Origin: UTCFX2 sp963788145
GTDB taxonomy: Bacteria; Chloroflexota; Anaerolineae; Anaerolineales; UBA4823
Direction: 5' to 3'
Assembly (NCBI GenBank): GCA_963788145.1
Contig: CAWBFQ010000007.1
Location: 434,001 to 498,000 of the forward strand
Length of the DNA: 64,000 nucleotides
Shown piece by piece: positions 28,101 through 34,914 of this stretch (position 1 is the stretch's first letter; each line of letters begins with the position of its first letter). The notes under the pieces were generated by a model. It worked only from the letters and a program-made list of their open reading frames with translations. It searched no databases and was not told the DNA's origin. A program made the translations under genes and the position numbers.

Positions 28101-28837
28101 GTCAACGCTGAGAGGAATGTCACCCGCAGCACATTCATGGTAGCCTGTCGAAATAACTCGCTGGCTTTAGCAATCTGGCTTGTTTGATTTTTGCTGCGTC
28201 CATACATCTTTAAGGTTGGCAGCCCTTGCAGCACGTCCAAAAAATAGGCGCTCAGCCGGCTGAGTGTTTGCCATTGGCGGCGGGTGAGGGATTGGGCAAG
28301 GCTGCCGATCAACACCATAAATAGCGGAATCAATGGCGCCGTGAATAGAAAAACTACTCCCGATAGCAAATCGATTTGGAAGATAAAGATCAAGATGATC
28401 AGAGGTATGGATACAGCCAGCGCCAGCCCGGGTAGATATTGGCTGTAATAGGCATCCAGGCTTTCGATTCCATCTACCAGGGTATAGGTTAGATCGCCGG
28501 TTTGTTCACCGTTGGTATAGGCTGGTCCAAGCAATCGGATATGAGCCAGCAGTCGGTTGCGTAACCCGGTCTTGATCCGCCGGGAGATCTGTGCGGCGGT
28601 CAGGTCGCTTCCCCAGGTTAAAATTGATCTCAGGATAAGTACCCCTAAAAGAAAAAAGAGAAAGCCGGAAACCTCAGCCAGCGTCCATTTTTCCAGAAAA
28701 ACCCGGTTGATGACCCGACTGAGGGTTTCGGCTTGTAGGATGGCAAGAGCGCCTGCCAAGAAGCCCAGCCCTATTGTGAGCAGCAAGGCTAATCGTTCCT
28801 GCCGTGCCAGACTCAGCAGGCGCTTATCCAGATGCAT
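25091..28837 (-). CDS. cydDC: Fused CydDC thiol/heme ABC exporter
   Basis: CydDC exports glutathione/cysteine (and has been linked to heme) and is needed to assemble cytochrome bd. Here both half-transporters are one 1248-residue polypeptide. The CydD half has transmembrane region 15-300 and an ATPase with Walker A GPSGSGKST at 397-404 and signature LSGGQIQRIALARA. The CydC half begins near 655 and has Walker A GMSGAGKST at 1022-1029 and signature LSGGERQRIAIARA. A Pro-rich stretch (316-358) and another near 620-650 act as linkers. The start codon follows the cydB stop without a gap (TAA ATG), so it is the last gene of the cydABDC operon. The fusion removes the need for heterodimer pairing. 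Confidence 0.95.
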   Translation of the reverse strand: MHLDKRLLSLARQERLALLLTIGLGFLAGALAILQAETLSRVINRVFLEKWTLAEVSGFLFFLLGVLILRSILTWGSDLTAAQISRRIKTGLRNRLLAHIRLLGPAYTNGEQTGDLTYTLVDGIESLDAYYSQYLPGLALAVSIPLIILIFIFQIDLLSGVVFLFTAPLIPLFMVLIGSLAQSLTRRQWQTLSRLSAYFLDVLQGLPTLKMYGRSKNQTSQIAKASELFRQATMNVLRVTFLSALTLEMAATISTAVVAVQVGLRLMYGWITFEQAFIVLLLAPEYYQPLRMLGARFHAGISGVEAAQRIFQVLEIQPARKPPPHTPQDLLQTGSLAPPKNDPRSDPISPPNLISGSNLGLTDIRFEDVHLSYEVGRPALQGVTLEIPKGQRIALVGPSGSGKSTIAALLLRFFEPDQGQILLDGRPLAEIPLVAWREQVAWVSQQPYLFNDTIEANIRLGQSDATHQAIEEAARLAEAHDFIQALPHGYATIVGERGARLSGGQIQRIALARAFVKDAKLIILDEATANLDAENEARLRTGIKRLLEHRTALVIAHRLNTIQNADRIIVLERGQIRQEGTHGQLSNQAGLYRKLLLSQRGTFFPTGGLSLKDNLPISSNAEKGDFPPGNLHSEALDPFPDEPQPTTVMGDTRRWPALVRLIRLAGGIWDWAALSVLAGAATIVSGVGLLATSAYIISMAALHPSIALLQVPIVGVRLFGITRGIFRYLERYLSHQATFRLLAKLRVWFYQSLEPLAPARLMRYRSGDLLARILGDIQSLENFYVRALSPPLTAWVALAAIFIFISRFDPSLGLALALFWFAAGLGLPVIAGTLGRGPGRKLIEQRADLNTAVVDFIQGLADLQAFNQDGRLAAEIETFGDGLVRAGQKMANLTSLQNAVTGLLSGLGMWTILTLAIPFTTSGQINGVYLAVLAMTALASFEAVASLPVAAQYMGSNLQAAARLFAVVDAQPEIQDPPQPLSPPDRLDLQVRDIYFRYPDGEQALDGISFDLPAGKRMAIVGMSGAGKSTLVNLLLRFWDYEQGQILWNGQDLRRFAQEQVRSRLSVVPQRVYLFSANLWDNLRIAYPRASDDEIINAARLAGIHDFIIGLPQGYDTWIGEQGVRLSGGERQRIAIARALLKPADLIILDEGTTNLDALAERQALQSVLNVTTGKSLLVITHRLAGMENMDEILVLEHGKVIEHGQHASLLAAAGAYLRLWRSQNLLDIPGDPSLAVDARLDDENLAA

Positions 28838-29869
28838 TTAATACTCTAAATGCGACTCGGTTGTCAGGCGCTTGCGGAATACCCAATAACTCCAGGCCTG
28901 ATACGCCAGAACTATTGGCACGAAGATCAAGGCCACAATGGTCATCACCGTGAGGGTGTAGGGCGTTGAAGCCGCATTGGTAATGGTCAGGCTATACTCG
29001 GGATTCAGGCTGGAGATCATTACACGTGGATACAGGATTAAGAAAAACGAGACCAGTGCAAAGGCGATCCCAATTGCCACCATCAAGAAAGCCAGGCCTT
29101 CTTGACGCCTGCGGATAAAGTACCCAGCAATTAATGTGGCTGCTAAGCCAACAATCGGGATCACACCCGGGTTAACACCCAGTTTTGCCAGGGCGTCGGT
29201 GGCGAAATAAGTGGCGATCAGTAATGCCGCCAGGGTCGCAATGGTTACAACCCACAATTTGCCTGTCACCGCGTGCGCCTTCTCGCGCAACTCTCCATCT
29301 GTTTTCAGGCTGATGAATACAGCTCCATACAATGTGAAGGTGATCACAGTACTTACACCTGCCAGCAATGCATATGGATTAAGCAGGTTGAAGAAGCCAC
29401 CCACGTAATTCATTTCGGCATCGATCGGTACACCGTGCACCAGGTTAGCAAAAGCTACTCCCAACAGCAAAGCCGGAACCGCGCTACCTACGAAAATTGC
29501 CCAATCCCATAACCGGCGCCAGCGCGGGTTTTGGTCTTTGCTGCGAAATTCAAAGGCTACGCCTCGACCGATCAAAACCAATAACAGCAGGAAGAGAGCC
29601 AGGTAGAAGCCGCTGAACATGGTGGCGTACCATTGCGGGAAAGCGGCAAATGTTGCGCCTCCTGCGGTTAGCAGCCAGACTTCATTCCCATCCCAGTGTG
29701 GGCCGATCGTGTTGATCATCACCCGCCGCTTGAGATCCTGTTTTTCGGGATCATGATCTTTGCTCAGGAAGGGAAGCAGAATTCCTACACCGAAATCAAA
29801 ACCTTCTAGTACAAAAAAACCGATGTAAAGAACAGCAATTAGAATGAACCATAACGTGTTGAGTGACAT
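28838..29869 (-). CDS. cydB: Cytochrome bd ubiquinol/menaquinol oxidase subunit II
   Basis: CydB is the second membrane subunit of the bd-type terminal oxidase. The 343-residue protein has eight or more helices and the subunit II hallmarks LEGFDFGVGILLPFL near the N-terminus, IGPHWDGNEVWLLTAGGATFAAFPQWYA-like sequence, and conserved YPRVMISSLNPEYSLTI near the end. The start has AGGAGG six bases upstream. It lies 32 bases after cydA and abuts cydDC. Length matches the CydB family. Confidence 0.96.
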   Translation of the reverse strand: MSLNTLWFILIAVLYIGFFVLEGFDFGVGILLPFLSKDHDPEKQDLKRRVMINTIGPHWDGNEVWLLTAGGATFAAFPQWYATMFSGFYLALFLLLLVLIGRGVAFEFRSKDQNPRWRRLWDWAIFVGSAVPALLLGVAFANLVHGVPIDAEMNYVGGFFNLLNPYALLAGVSTVITFTLYGAVFISLKTDGELREKAHAVTGKLWVVTIATLAALLIATYFATDALAKLGVNPGVIPIVGLAATLIAGYFIRRRQEGLAFLMVAIGIAFALVSFFLILYPRVMISSLNPEYSLTITNAASTPYTLTVMTIVALIFVPIVLAYQAWSYWVFRKRLTTESHLEY

Positions 29870-29901
29870 GTCGGCCTCCTATGCGATTTTTGATATCGCC
29901 G

Positions 29902-31296
29902 CTAATCTTGTGCGCCCACCAGCGATGGCATTTCGTTTGCGTTGGGATCGCTCCCAAGCGTCACTGCTGCCGGGCCAGCCTTGATGAATTTGACAAAGAG
30001 GAAGATTGTGGCCGCCATCAAAGCTCCATAAACCAGGGTGTAAAGGATCAGCGTTGTGAGCACCTGTCCTGCCGGGACCACCGTAGAGATTCCGTCTTCA
30101 AGCTTCATCAAGCCATACACCACCCACGGGAAACGCCCAACCTCGGTTAGAATCCAGCCAAAAGAATTGGCGAGATAGGGCAACGGGATCATCCAGATGA
30201 AAAAGCGCAAGGCGCGTTTTCGCTTCTCGAGCAGATCTCCCATCACCATGAACAAAGCCCAAAACGCCATCGCGATCATCAAGAACCCAATCCCCACCAT
30301 AAACCGGAAGCTCCAGTAGATAATCGCTACGGGGGGGATGTAGTTCCCAGGGCCAAATTGGTTTTCAAACTGCGCTTGCAGGTTATTAATTCCTTGAACC
30401 TCGCAGTCCAGCTGGTTGTAGGCAATTAAACACAACACATGCGGCAAACGGATCGAAAAAACCTCTTCCCGCTGCGAGAGATCGCCAATGGTGAGCAGAG
30501 AGAATGAAGCCGGCGACTCAGTCTTCCAGAGAGCCTCTGCGGCGGCCATCTTCATCGGCTGTGTCGCCACCATGTGCTGCGCCTGGCTATGACCATTGAT
30601 CGCTACCAGGATCGAGGCGCCAAGCGCCATGACCGCTGCAATCTGGAAGGAGCGCTTGAATAAATCCACTTCGTTCTTACGGACGATATGATAAGCGCTG
30701 ATGCCCATCACGAAAAATGCGGCGGTGGCAAAACCTGCTATGACGGTATGTGGGAACATCACCATGATGTTGGGATTCAAGATCAGATTAAAGAAATTCA
30801 CCATCTCGGCTCGCCCGTTCTGTAAAATGTAACCGACCGGTTCTTGCATAAAGGAATTGGCGATCAAGATCCACAAAGCTGAAACGTTCGTCCCAATGGC
30901 TACCAACCACATCACGGCTGCGTGAGTCCCCTTGGATAGCTTATCCCATCCAAAAATCCAGACGCCCAGGAAGGTCGATTCCAGGAAGAAAGCCATCAAT
31001 GCCTCGATTGCCAGCGGGGCTCCAAAGATATCTCCCACAAAACGCGAATATTCTGACCAGTTCATCCCGAACTGAAATTCCTGCACAATTCCAGTGACTA
31101 CCCCCGTCGCAAAATTGATCAAAAAGAGCTTACCCCAAAACTTCGTCATTCGCAAATAGACCTCATTGCCGGAACGGACATAGAGAGTCTCCATCAGAGC
31201 TACCAGCACCGATAGACCGAGAGTCAGCGGCACAAAAAAGAAGTGGTAGACTGTGGTTATTGCAAATTGAAGACGTCCCAATGCAACTGCATCCAT
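29902..31296 (-). CDS. cydA: Cytochrome bd oxidase subunit I
   Basis: CydA carries hemes b558, b595 and d and oxidises quinol while reducing oxygen to water. Here menaquinol is the likely donor (menG is in the window). The 464-residue protein shows heme ligand His18 in TVYHFFFVPLTLG, the central FPHTVIAGFATAAFFVMG, the Met ligand region TQPMKMAAAEALW, and the quinol-site segment GWILTEVGRFPWVVYGLM. The Q-loop is of the short type, as shown by the overall length compared with about 520 residues in Escherichia coli. AAGGAG precedes the ATG. A 164-base leader separates it from the Rrf2 regulator gene upstream on the same strand. Confidence 0.96.
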   Translation of the reverse strand: MDAVALGRLQFAITTVYHFFFVPLTLGLSVLVALMETLYVRSGNEVYLRMTKFWGKLFLINFATGVVTGIVQEFQFGMNWSEYSRFVGDIFGAPLAIEALMAFFLESTFLGVWIFGWDKLSKGTHAAVMWLVAIGTNVSALWILIANSFMQEPVGYILQNGRAEMVNFFNLILNPNIMVMFPHTVIAGFATAAFFVMGISAYHIVRKNEVDLFKRSFQIAAVMALGASILVAINGHSQAQHMVATQPMKMAAAEALWKTESPASFSLLTIGDLSQREEVFSIRLPHVLCLIAYNQLDCEVQGINNLQAQFENQFGPGNYIPPVAIIYWSFRFMVGIGFLMIAMAFWALFMVMGDLLEKRKRALRFFIWMIPLPYLANSFGWILTEVGRFPWVVYGLMKLEDGISTVVPAGQVLTTLILYTLVYGALMAATIFLFVKFIKAGPAAVTLGSDPNANEMPSLVGAQD

Positions 31297-31460
31297 TATT
31301 TCATCTCCTTAAACTTGCAAGTGCTGCGAAAAAATCGCATTGAAATTCGACCCATATAGATGTTTCAGTTTAATAAGAGCGCTATTTTATTTCTGTGTTT
31401 TGTTTGTTCGTGATCGCTTTTTCACCTCCAACCATTCGGTCTGGGGCGTGATGACAGTGC

Positions 31461-31937
31461 CTATTTGGAATTAACCGGGATGAACAGGCTTTCAGTCACC
31501 GCCTGAATAGAGATTTCGGCTGGCAGATTGCCCACCTCTGCTGCCAGTTCTTCCAGCGAGATCGATTCTAGTTCGCGTAAGATCATGTTTTGCAAGCGAT
31601 TCCAGCGATGTTGAACTGGACAACCCGATCCCAACGGACAGGATTGGTCCTCTGCTAAACAATCTGAGATCAGGATGGGTCCTTCGATTGCTTCCCAAAT
31701 CAAGCGTAAATGAATATTTTTGGAAGATTGAGCCAGTTCAATGCCGCCATTGGGCCCGCTAAACGTATTGACCAGTCCCACCCGCGAAAGGTCGGCAATG
31801 ATGCGCTGCAGGAAAGGGCGCGGGATTTGCATTTCGGATTGGACCAAATGGGTTAGCAGGCGCGTTCCTGAAGGCCGCCTTGCCAGGCAGAGCATAACTC
31901 GAACAGCATAGTCGGTACGGCGAGTGATTTTAAACAT
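31461..31937 (-). CDS. Rrf2-family Fe-S transcriptional regulator upstream of cydABDC
   Basis: This 158-residue DNA-binding protein has an N-terminal winged helix (MFKITRRTDYAVRVMLCLARRP, IPRPFLQRIIADLSRVGLV) and the glycine-rich wing TFSGPNGGIEL. It then has three cysteines in CLAEDQSCPLGSGC (C-x6-C-x5-C), the usual Fe-S ligands of the IscR/NsrR/RsrR group. Such proteins sense iron-sulfur status, nitric oxide or redox state. It is the first gene on the strand that continues into cydA, so control of the cytochrome bd operon is likely, but is inferred from position only. A perfect dyad just upstream of its start suggests autoregulation. AAAGGCG serves as ribosome site. Confidence 0.88.
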   Translation of the reverse strand: MFKITRRTDYAVRVMLCLARRPSGTRLLTHLVQSEMQIPRPFLQRIIADLSRVGLVNTFSGPNGGIELAQSSKNIHLRLIWEAIEGPILISDCLAEDQSCPLGSGCPVQHRWNRLQNMILRELESISLEELAAEVGNLPAEISIQAVTESLFIPVNSK

Positions 31938-31947
31938 AAGCGCCTTT

Positions 31948-31991
31948 AACCTTTACTGAAAGCATCAATAATTACTGAAATAGTAAAGGTT
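31948..31991 (-). promoter_or_regulatory. Candidate Rrf2 operator: dyad and direct repeats
   Basis: AACCTTTACT (31948-31957) and AGTAAAGGTT (31982-31991) form a perfect 10-base inverted repeat. Inside, TTACT-GAAAT-AGTAA (around 31972-31986) is a second palindrome, and on the minus strand TTTCAGTAA occurs twice. The block ends 11 bases before the regulator's ATG, where an autorepressor would be expected to bind. Confidence 0.55.
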
Positions 31992-32073
31992 TTGGAATGG
32001 CAAGTCAACGACCATTTGTCATGATCGTGCTATGATAAAAATCACTATCTATTTGGATGGATCAGAGAACGGA

Positions 32074-32496
32074 TCAGATGGTCAACACAATGATCCCGGC
32101 TACGGTCAATATGGTTCCGAGGATGGTTTTCCAGGTGAGCGGCTCGCCGCCGAGCAGAACGCCCATGAGCGCGCCAAAGAGGGGAGACGTGAACGCGATC
32201 GGCATCACCCGGCTGAGTGGGGCGCCCTTAATAGCCATATAGAAACTGAGCATTCCGAGTGAGCCAGCGATCACACCGCCGCCAATCACCATCATCAGCA
32301 AAGCTTTGCTGCTGGCTTGCGGCAGGCTTTTCCATTGCGGAAAGCTGACCGTAGCGAGGATCACCAGGGCTACTGCAGTTCGGATGGTGATTCCCATTTG
32401 GGGGGACAGATTGCCCAGGTGCAACCCTTTTTTTTCGAAGTATCCGCCGATGCCCCAGGCTATCGCGGTGAGGAGGGCATAGAGTTGTGGTTTCAT
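32074..32496 (-). CDS. EamA/DMT-type half-size membrane transporter
   Basis: This 140-residue protein corresponds to one EamA repeat with five hydrophobic segments: LYALLTAIAWGIGGYFEKKG, MGITIRTAVALVILATV, LLMMVIGGGVIAGSLGMLSFYMAI, VMPIAFTSPLFGALMGVLLGGE and ILGTILTVAGIIVLTI. Full-size DMT exporters have two such repeats, so a homodimer is likely. The substrate is unknown. I start it at ATG 32496 (MKPQLYALL), two bases after the stop of the upstream FAD oxidoreductase; the longer open frame to 32721 is a shadow of that gene. It is the last of three closely packed minus-strand genes. Confidence 0.8.
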   Translation of the reverse strand: MKPQLYALLTAIAWGIGGYFEKKGLHLGNLSPQMGITIRTAVALVILATVSFPQWKSLPQASSKALLMMVIGGGVIAGSLGMLSFYMAIKGAPLSRVMPIAFTSPLFGALMGVLLGGEPLTWKTILGTILTVAGIIVLTI

Positions 32497-32498
32497 GT

Positions 32499-33830
32499 TT
32501 ATCCTGTTACGCCGCCAGCCTGCGAAGCCAGTTTTGCTGCTGCCCGGCGGGAAATCTCGACGGCAAAATTTGTCCCACGGTCCCATGGGTAGACCTGGCT
32601 CATACTTGCAAAATACAGTCCAGGAATGGGGGTTTGGATATCCGGAATGTTGCGAGAATGGTTTATCAAAGGGATGGGTTGGGCATAACTGGTGCGGAAA
32701 AGCCAGGCGGCCCGGACCCAATCGGGAGCGAAATTCGGGTTAATCCGTTTGAAGGATGGCAAGAAATGCTTCAGCAACTCATCCTGGCTCAGACGGAAAT
32801 ATTCATGGTCGGGTTCCAGGTAATCGCCAATATAAACCACATGGTCGCCGCCGAAATGCTCTGGCGAGAGAAAGTTGGTATGTTCTACCAGGGCCAGGTA
32901 GGGAAATCCGGCTGATTTAGGGATGTTGTACCAGTAGTAGCCTTCTTCGGAGAGGGCGTGTTTTAGCGCCAATACCATGACGACCGCGCCCATGCTCTTT
33001 AAATCAAGCAAACCTTGCAGGTAGGCTGGTGGTAGATCGGGGGCAAGGCGGGCTAACAGGGCTGGTGAAGTTGTGACCAGGCATTGATCGTAATATTCTA
33101 CGCCGGATGGGGTATCCAAAGCCAGGTTGCCATCTGAGAGTGGGGTGATGCGGCTGATAGGGGTGGAAAGATGGATTTGGACGCCCATCTCCTGAAGCCG
33201 TTGGGCAAACATGTCTGAGAAGGCCTGAAAGCCGCCTTGAAAAGTACCCAGGTTGGTTGTGCGGGTTTTGAGGCGGGCCCACATCCAGGCCATATTTACC
33301 TGGCGGGCGTAGCGCTCTCCAAATTTGCCGATCATTAATGGCTCCCACATTAACTCATACACCTGGTCGCCGGCCCATTTGCGCAGCCACTGGTCAACTG
33401 TGTATTTCTCAAGCTCCCGCCAGTTAGTCGTTAGCCTCAAATACAGACCGACCAGCCCGAAGCGAGCCTTCCGAATGCCCCAGCCCAGGCCAGGGAACAG
33501 GATTGCCTTGATGATGGAGTCAAAGGGGTAGAAATGCGCCTTGTGGTACATCACCGTGAAGGGCCGACGGAAGATGACCTGGTTGCTCCAGCCCAACTCT
33601 GCAATCAAGCCGAGCATATGGGCGTCGCTGGCAAACCAATGATGATAGAACTTTTCTACCGTCCAATCCCAGTTGGGGTCTTTAAACCCGGCGGCTAATC
33701 CGCCAAACTGGTCACCCGCTTCGTAGATGACCACGCGATTTCCTTGTGAAACAGGAAACGCCCGGATCAAATCAAAAGCAGCGGACATACCGCCGATACC
33801 TGCGCCGATGATGGCAATTTTTCTGCTCAA
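32499..33830 (-). CDS. FAD-dependent amine-oxidase-type oxidoreductase
   Basis: The 443-residue protein starts with the dinucleotide-binding motif IAIIGAGIGGMSAAFDL and the following Glu in VVIYEAGDQFGGLAAGF, as in protoporphyrinogen-oxidase/flavin amine oxidase-like proteins. The C-terminal FAD contact PIPGLYFASMSQVYPWDRGTNFAVE is also present. The middle has the YTVDQWLRKWAGDQVYELMWEPLMIGKFG motif area seen in a subgroup of uncharacterised oxidoreductases linked to polyprenol or sugar metabolism. TTG 33830 is the start, overlapping the end of the flippase-like gene (TAATTG) with GGAGG upstream. The substrate is not known. Operon partners are a flippase-like protein and an EamA transporter. 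Confidence 0.85.
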   Translation of the reverse strand: MSRKIAIIGAGIGGMSAAFDLIRAFPVSQGNRVVIYEAGDQFGGLAAGFKDPNWDWTVEKFYHHWFASDAHMLGLIAELGWSNQVIFRRPFTVMYHKAHFYPFDSIIKAILFPGLGWGIRKARFGLVGLYLRLTTNWRELEKYTVDQWLRKWAGDQVYELMWEPLMIGKFGERYARQVNMAWMWARLKTRTTNLGTFQGGFQAFSDMFAQRLQEMGVQIHLSTPISRITPLSDGNLALDTPSGVEYYDQCLVTTSPALLARLAPDLPPAYLQGLLDLKSMGAVVMVLALKHALSEEGYYWYNIPKSAGFPYLALVEHTNFLSPEHFGGDHVVYIGDYLEPDHEYFRLSQDELLKHFLPSFKRINPNFAPDWVRAAWLFRTSYAQPIPLINHSRNIPDIQTPIPGLYFASMSQVYPWDRGTNFAVEISRRAAAKLASQAGGVTG

Positions 33831-34838
33831 TTAAGCCTCCGCCCGTGCTGCTTCGATTGCTTCACTCCAATGGATGCCCTTCTTAAACATATAGTAACCT
33901 CCCAGGGCGGTGATTGGGAACCATAATGCGATATGCAGCGACAGGGTATAAGCTGCTGCGGTGGCTTGAGAAACTTCGTAGGCTTGTAACACCGCGATGC
34001 CAGGCGCGTCAAATGTGCCAACATAACCAGGCGCTGAGGGGATTGTGGTAGCCAGGTTAACGATACCATTCATTAGCATAAGCGCAAAGAAGCTCACCCG
34101 GAATGGGAATGCGTGCATTAAGAACCAGTATTTTCCCGTTTCTAATAACCAGATTACCACGGAGGTCGCAAAAACCATCAGAGCGCCGCGCGGTGAGCGC
34201 AGCGCCGCCAAGCCTCCCAGGAAGCGGTCGGAGAGCCCTAAAATCTTCTGGCGGAAACGTTCAGGCAGCAGGCGGGTGACGATGATCTCTACAATCGACT
34301 GAGCACGTTGGGGGAACATCGCCGCAACCAGAAAAACCAGCAGCGCCCCGATGAAGACAAACGTCCCGGCGATTGCCAGGGTGCGGATGTCGCCGACAAA
34401 ACCCGAGCTGGACGTCAGGCTGGCTAACTCCGGCAGGTTCACAAAGATGAAACCCAACATCACCACACCATCGAAGACACGCTCAACAATAATTGTGGCG
34501 AGGGAGGCCGAGATGGGCACCTCTTCATCCTTCTTCAGGACAATTCCGCGCAGCAACTCCCCGGCGCGGGCTGGCAGGATATTGTTTCCGAAATACCCGA
34601 TTGCGACTGTGGGGAAGAGTTGGACTGTGGGGATAGATTTTAACGGTTTGAGCAGGTAATGCCAGCGCCAGGCTCGCGCCCAGACGCCGACGAAATAGAC
34701 TGCCACGCCTGGAATCACCCACCAATAGTTGGCTTGTCTAAAAGCCTCTCCTAATTCATCCAGGTGCAGACCGCGCAATGCGATATACAATAATAACAGG
34801 CTTACCACCAGGCCGAGCCAGAATTGCCAGCGTTTCAC
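33831..34838 (-). CDS. Flippase-like (UPF0104/LPG-synthase TM domain) membrane protein
   Basis: The protein has about eight transmembrane helices and the motifs of the lysylphosphatidylglycerol-synthase TM domain family: WRWHYLLKPLKSIPTVQLFPTVAIGYFGNNILPARAGEL-type sequence (ARAWRW, FGNNILPARAGELLRG), IIVERVFDGVVMLGF and IPSAPGYVGTFDAPGI. These proteins are thought to move lipid-linked substrates or to influence the bilayer; no synthase domain is attached here. Start: GTG 34838 lies exactly seven bases after a GGTAGAAT -10 box and gives MKRWQFWLGLVVSLLLL, so I prefer it as a leaderless start. ATG 34847 overlaps the box and TTG 34859 lies upstream of it. Confidence 0.85.
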   Translation of the reverse strand: MKRWQFWLGLVVSLLLLYIALRGLHLDELGEAFRQANYWWVIPGVAVYFVGVWARAWRWHYLLKPLKSIPTVQLFPTVAIGYFGNNILPARAGELLRGIVLKKDEEVPISASLATIIVERVFDGVVMLGFIFVNLPELASLTSSSGFVGDIRTLAIAGTFVFIGALLVFLVAAMFPQRAQSIVEIIVTRLLPERFRQKILGLSDRFLGGLAALRSPRGALMVFATSVVIWLLETGKYWFLMHAFPFRVSFFALMLMNGIVNLATTIPSAPGYVGTFDAPGIAVLQAYEVSQATAAAYTLSLHIALWFPITALGGYYMFKKGIHWSEAIEAARAEA

Positions 34839-34845
34839 GTCGCTC

Positions 34846-34851
34846 ATTCTA
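34846..34851 (-). promoter_or_regulatory. -10 box TAGAAT of the flippase-like gene
   Basis: GGTAGAAT on the minus strand is followed by seven bases and GTG 34838. It is divergent from the TATAAT at 34903-34908. The two promoters share only about 60 bases, so the divergent genes could be jointly controlled. Confidence 0.5.
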
Positions 34852-34902
34852 CCACTCAATCGCAGAGGCTCACAGGCGAAACGGCGATAGTCGCTGGTCA
34901 GT

Positions 34903-34908
34903 TATAAT
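34903..34908 (+). promoter_or_regulatory. -10 box TATAAT directly before ATG 34915 (leaderless)
   Basis: CAGTTATAAT ends six bases before the ATG and no ribosome site exists. The expected transcription start coincides with the start codon. Confidence 0.6.
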
Positions 34909-34914
34909 ACATGC

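Noticed and set aside
32497..32721. N-terminal extension of the EamA-type gene
   Set aside because: This part is the shadow of the FAD oxidoreductase 3' end; the hydrophobic domain starts at ATG 32496.
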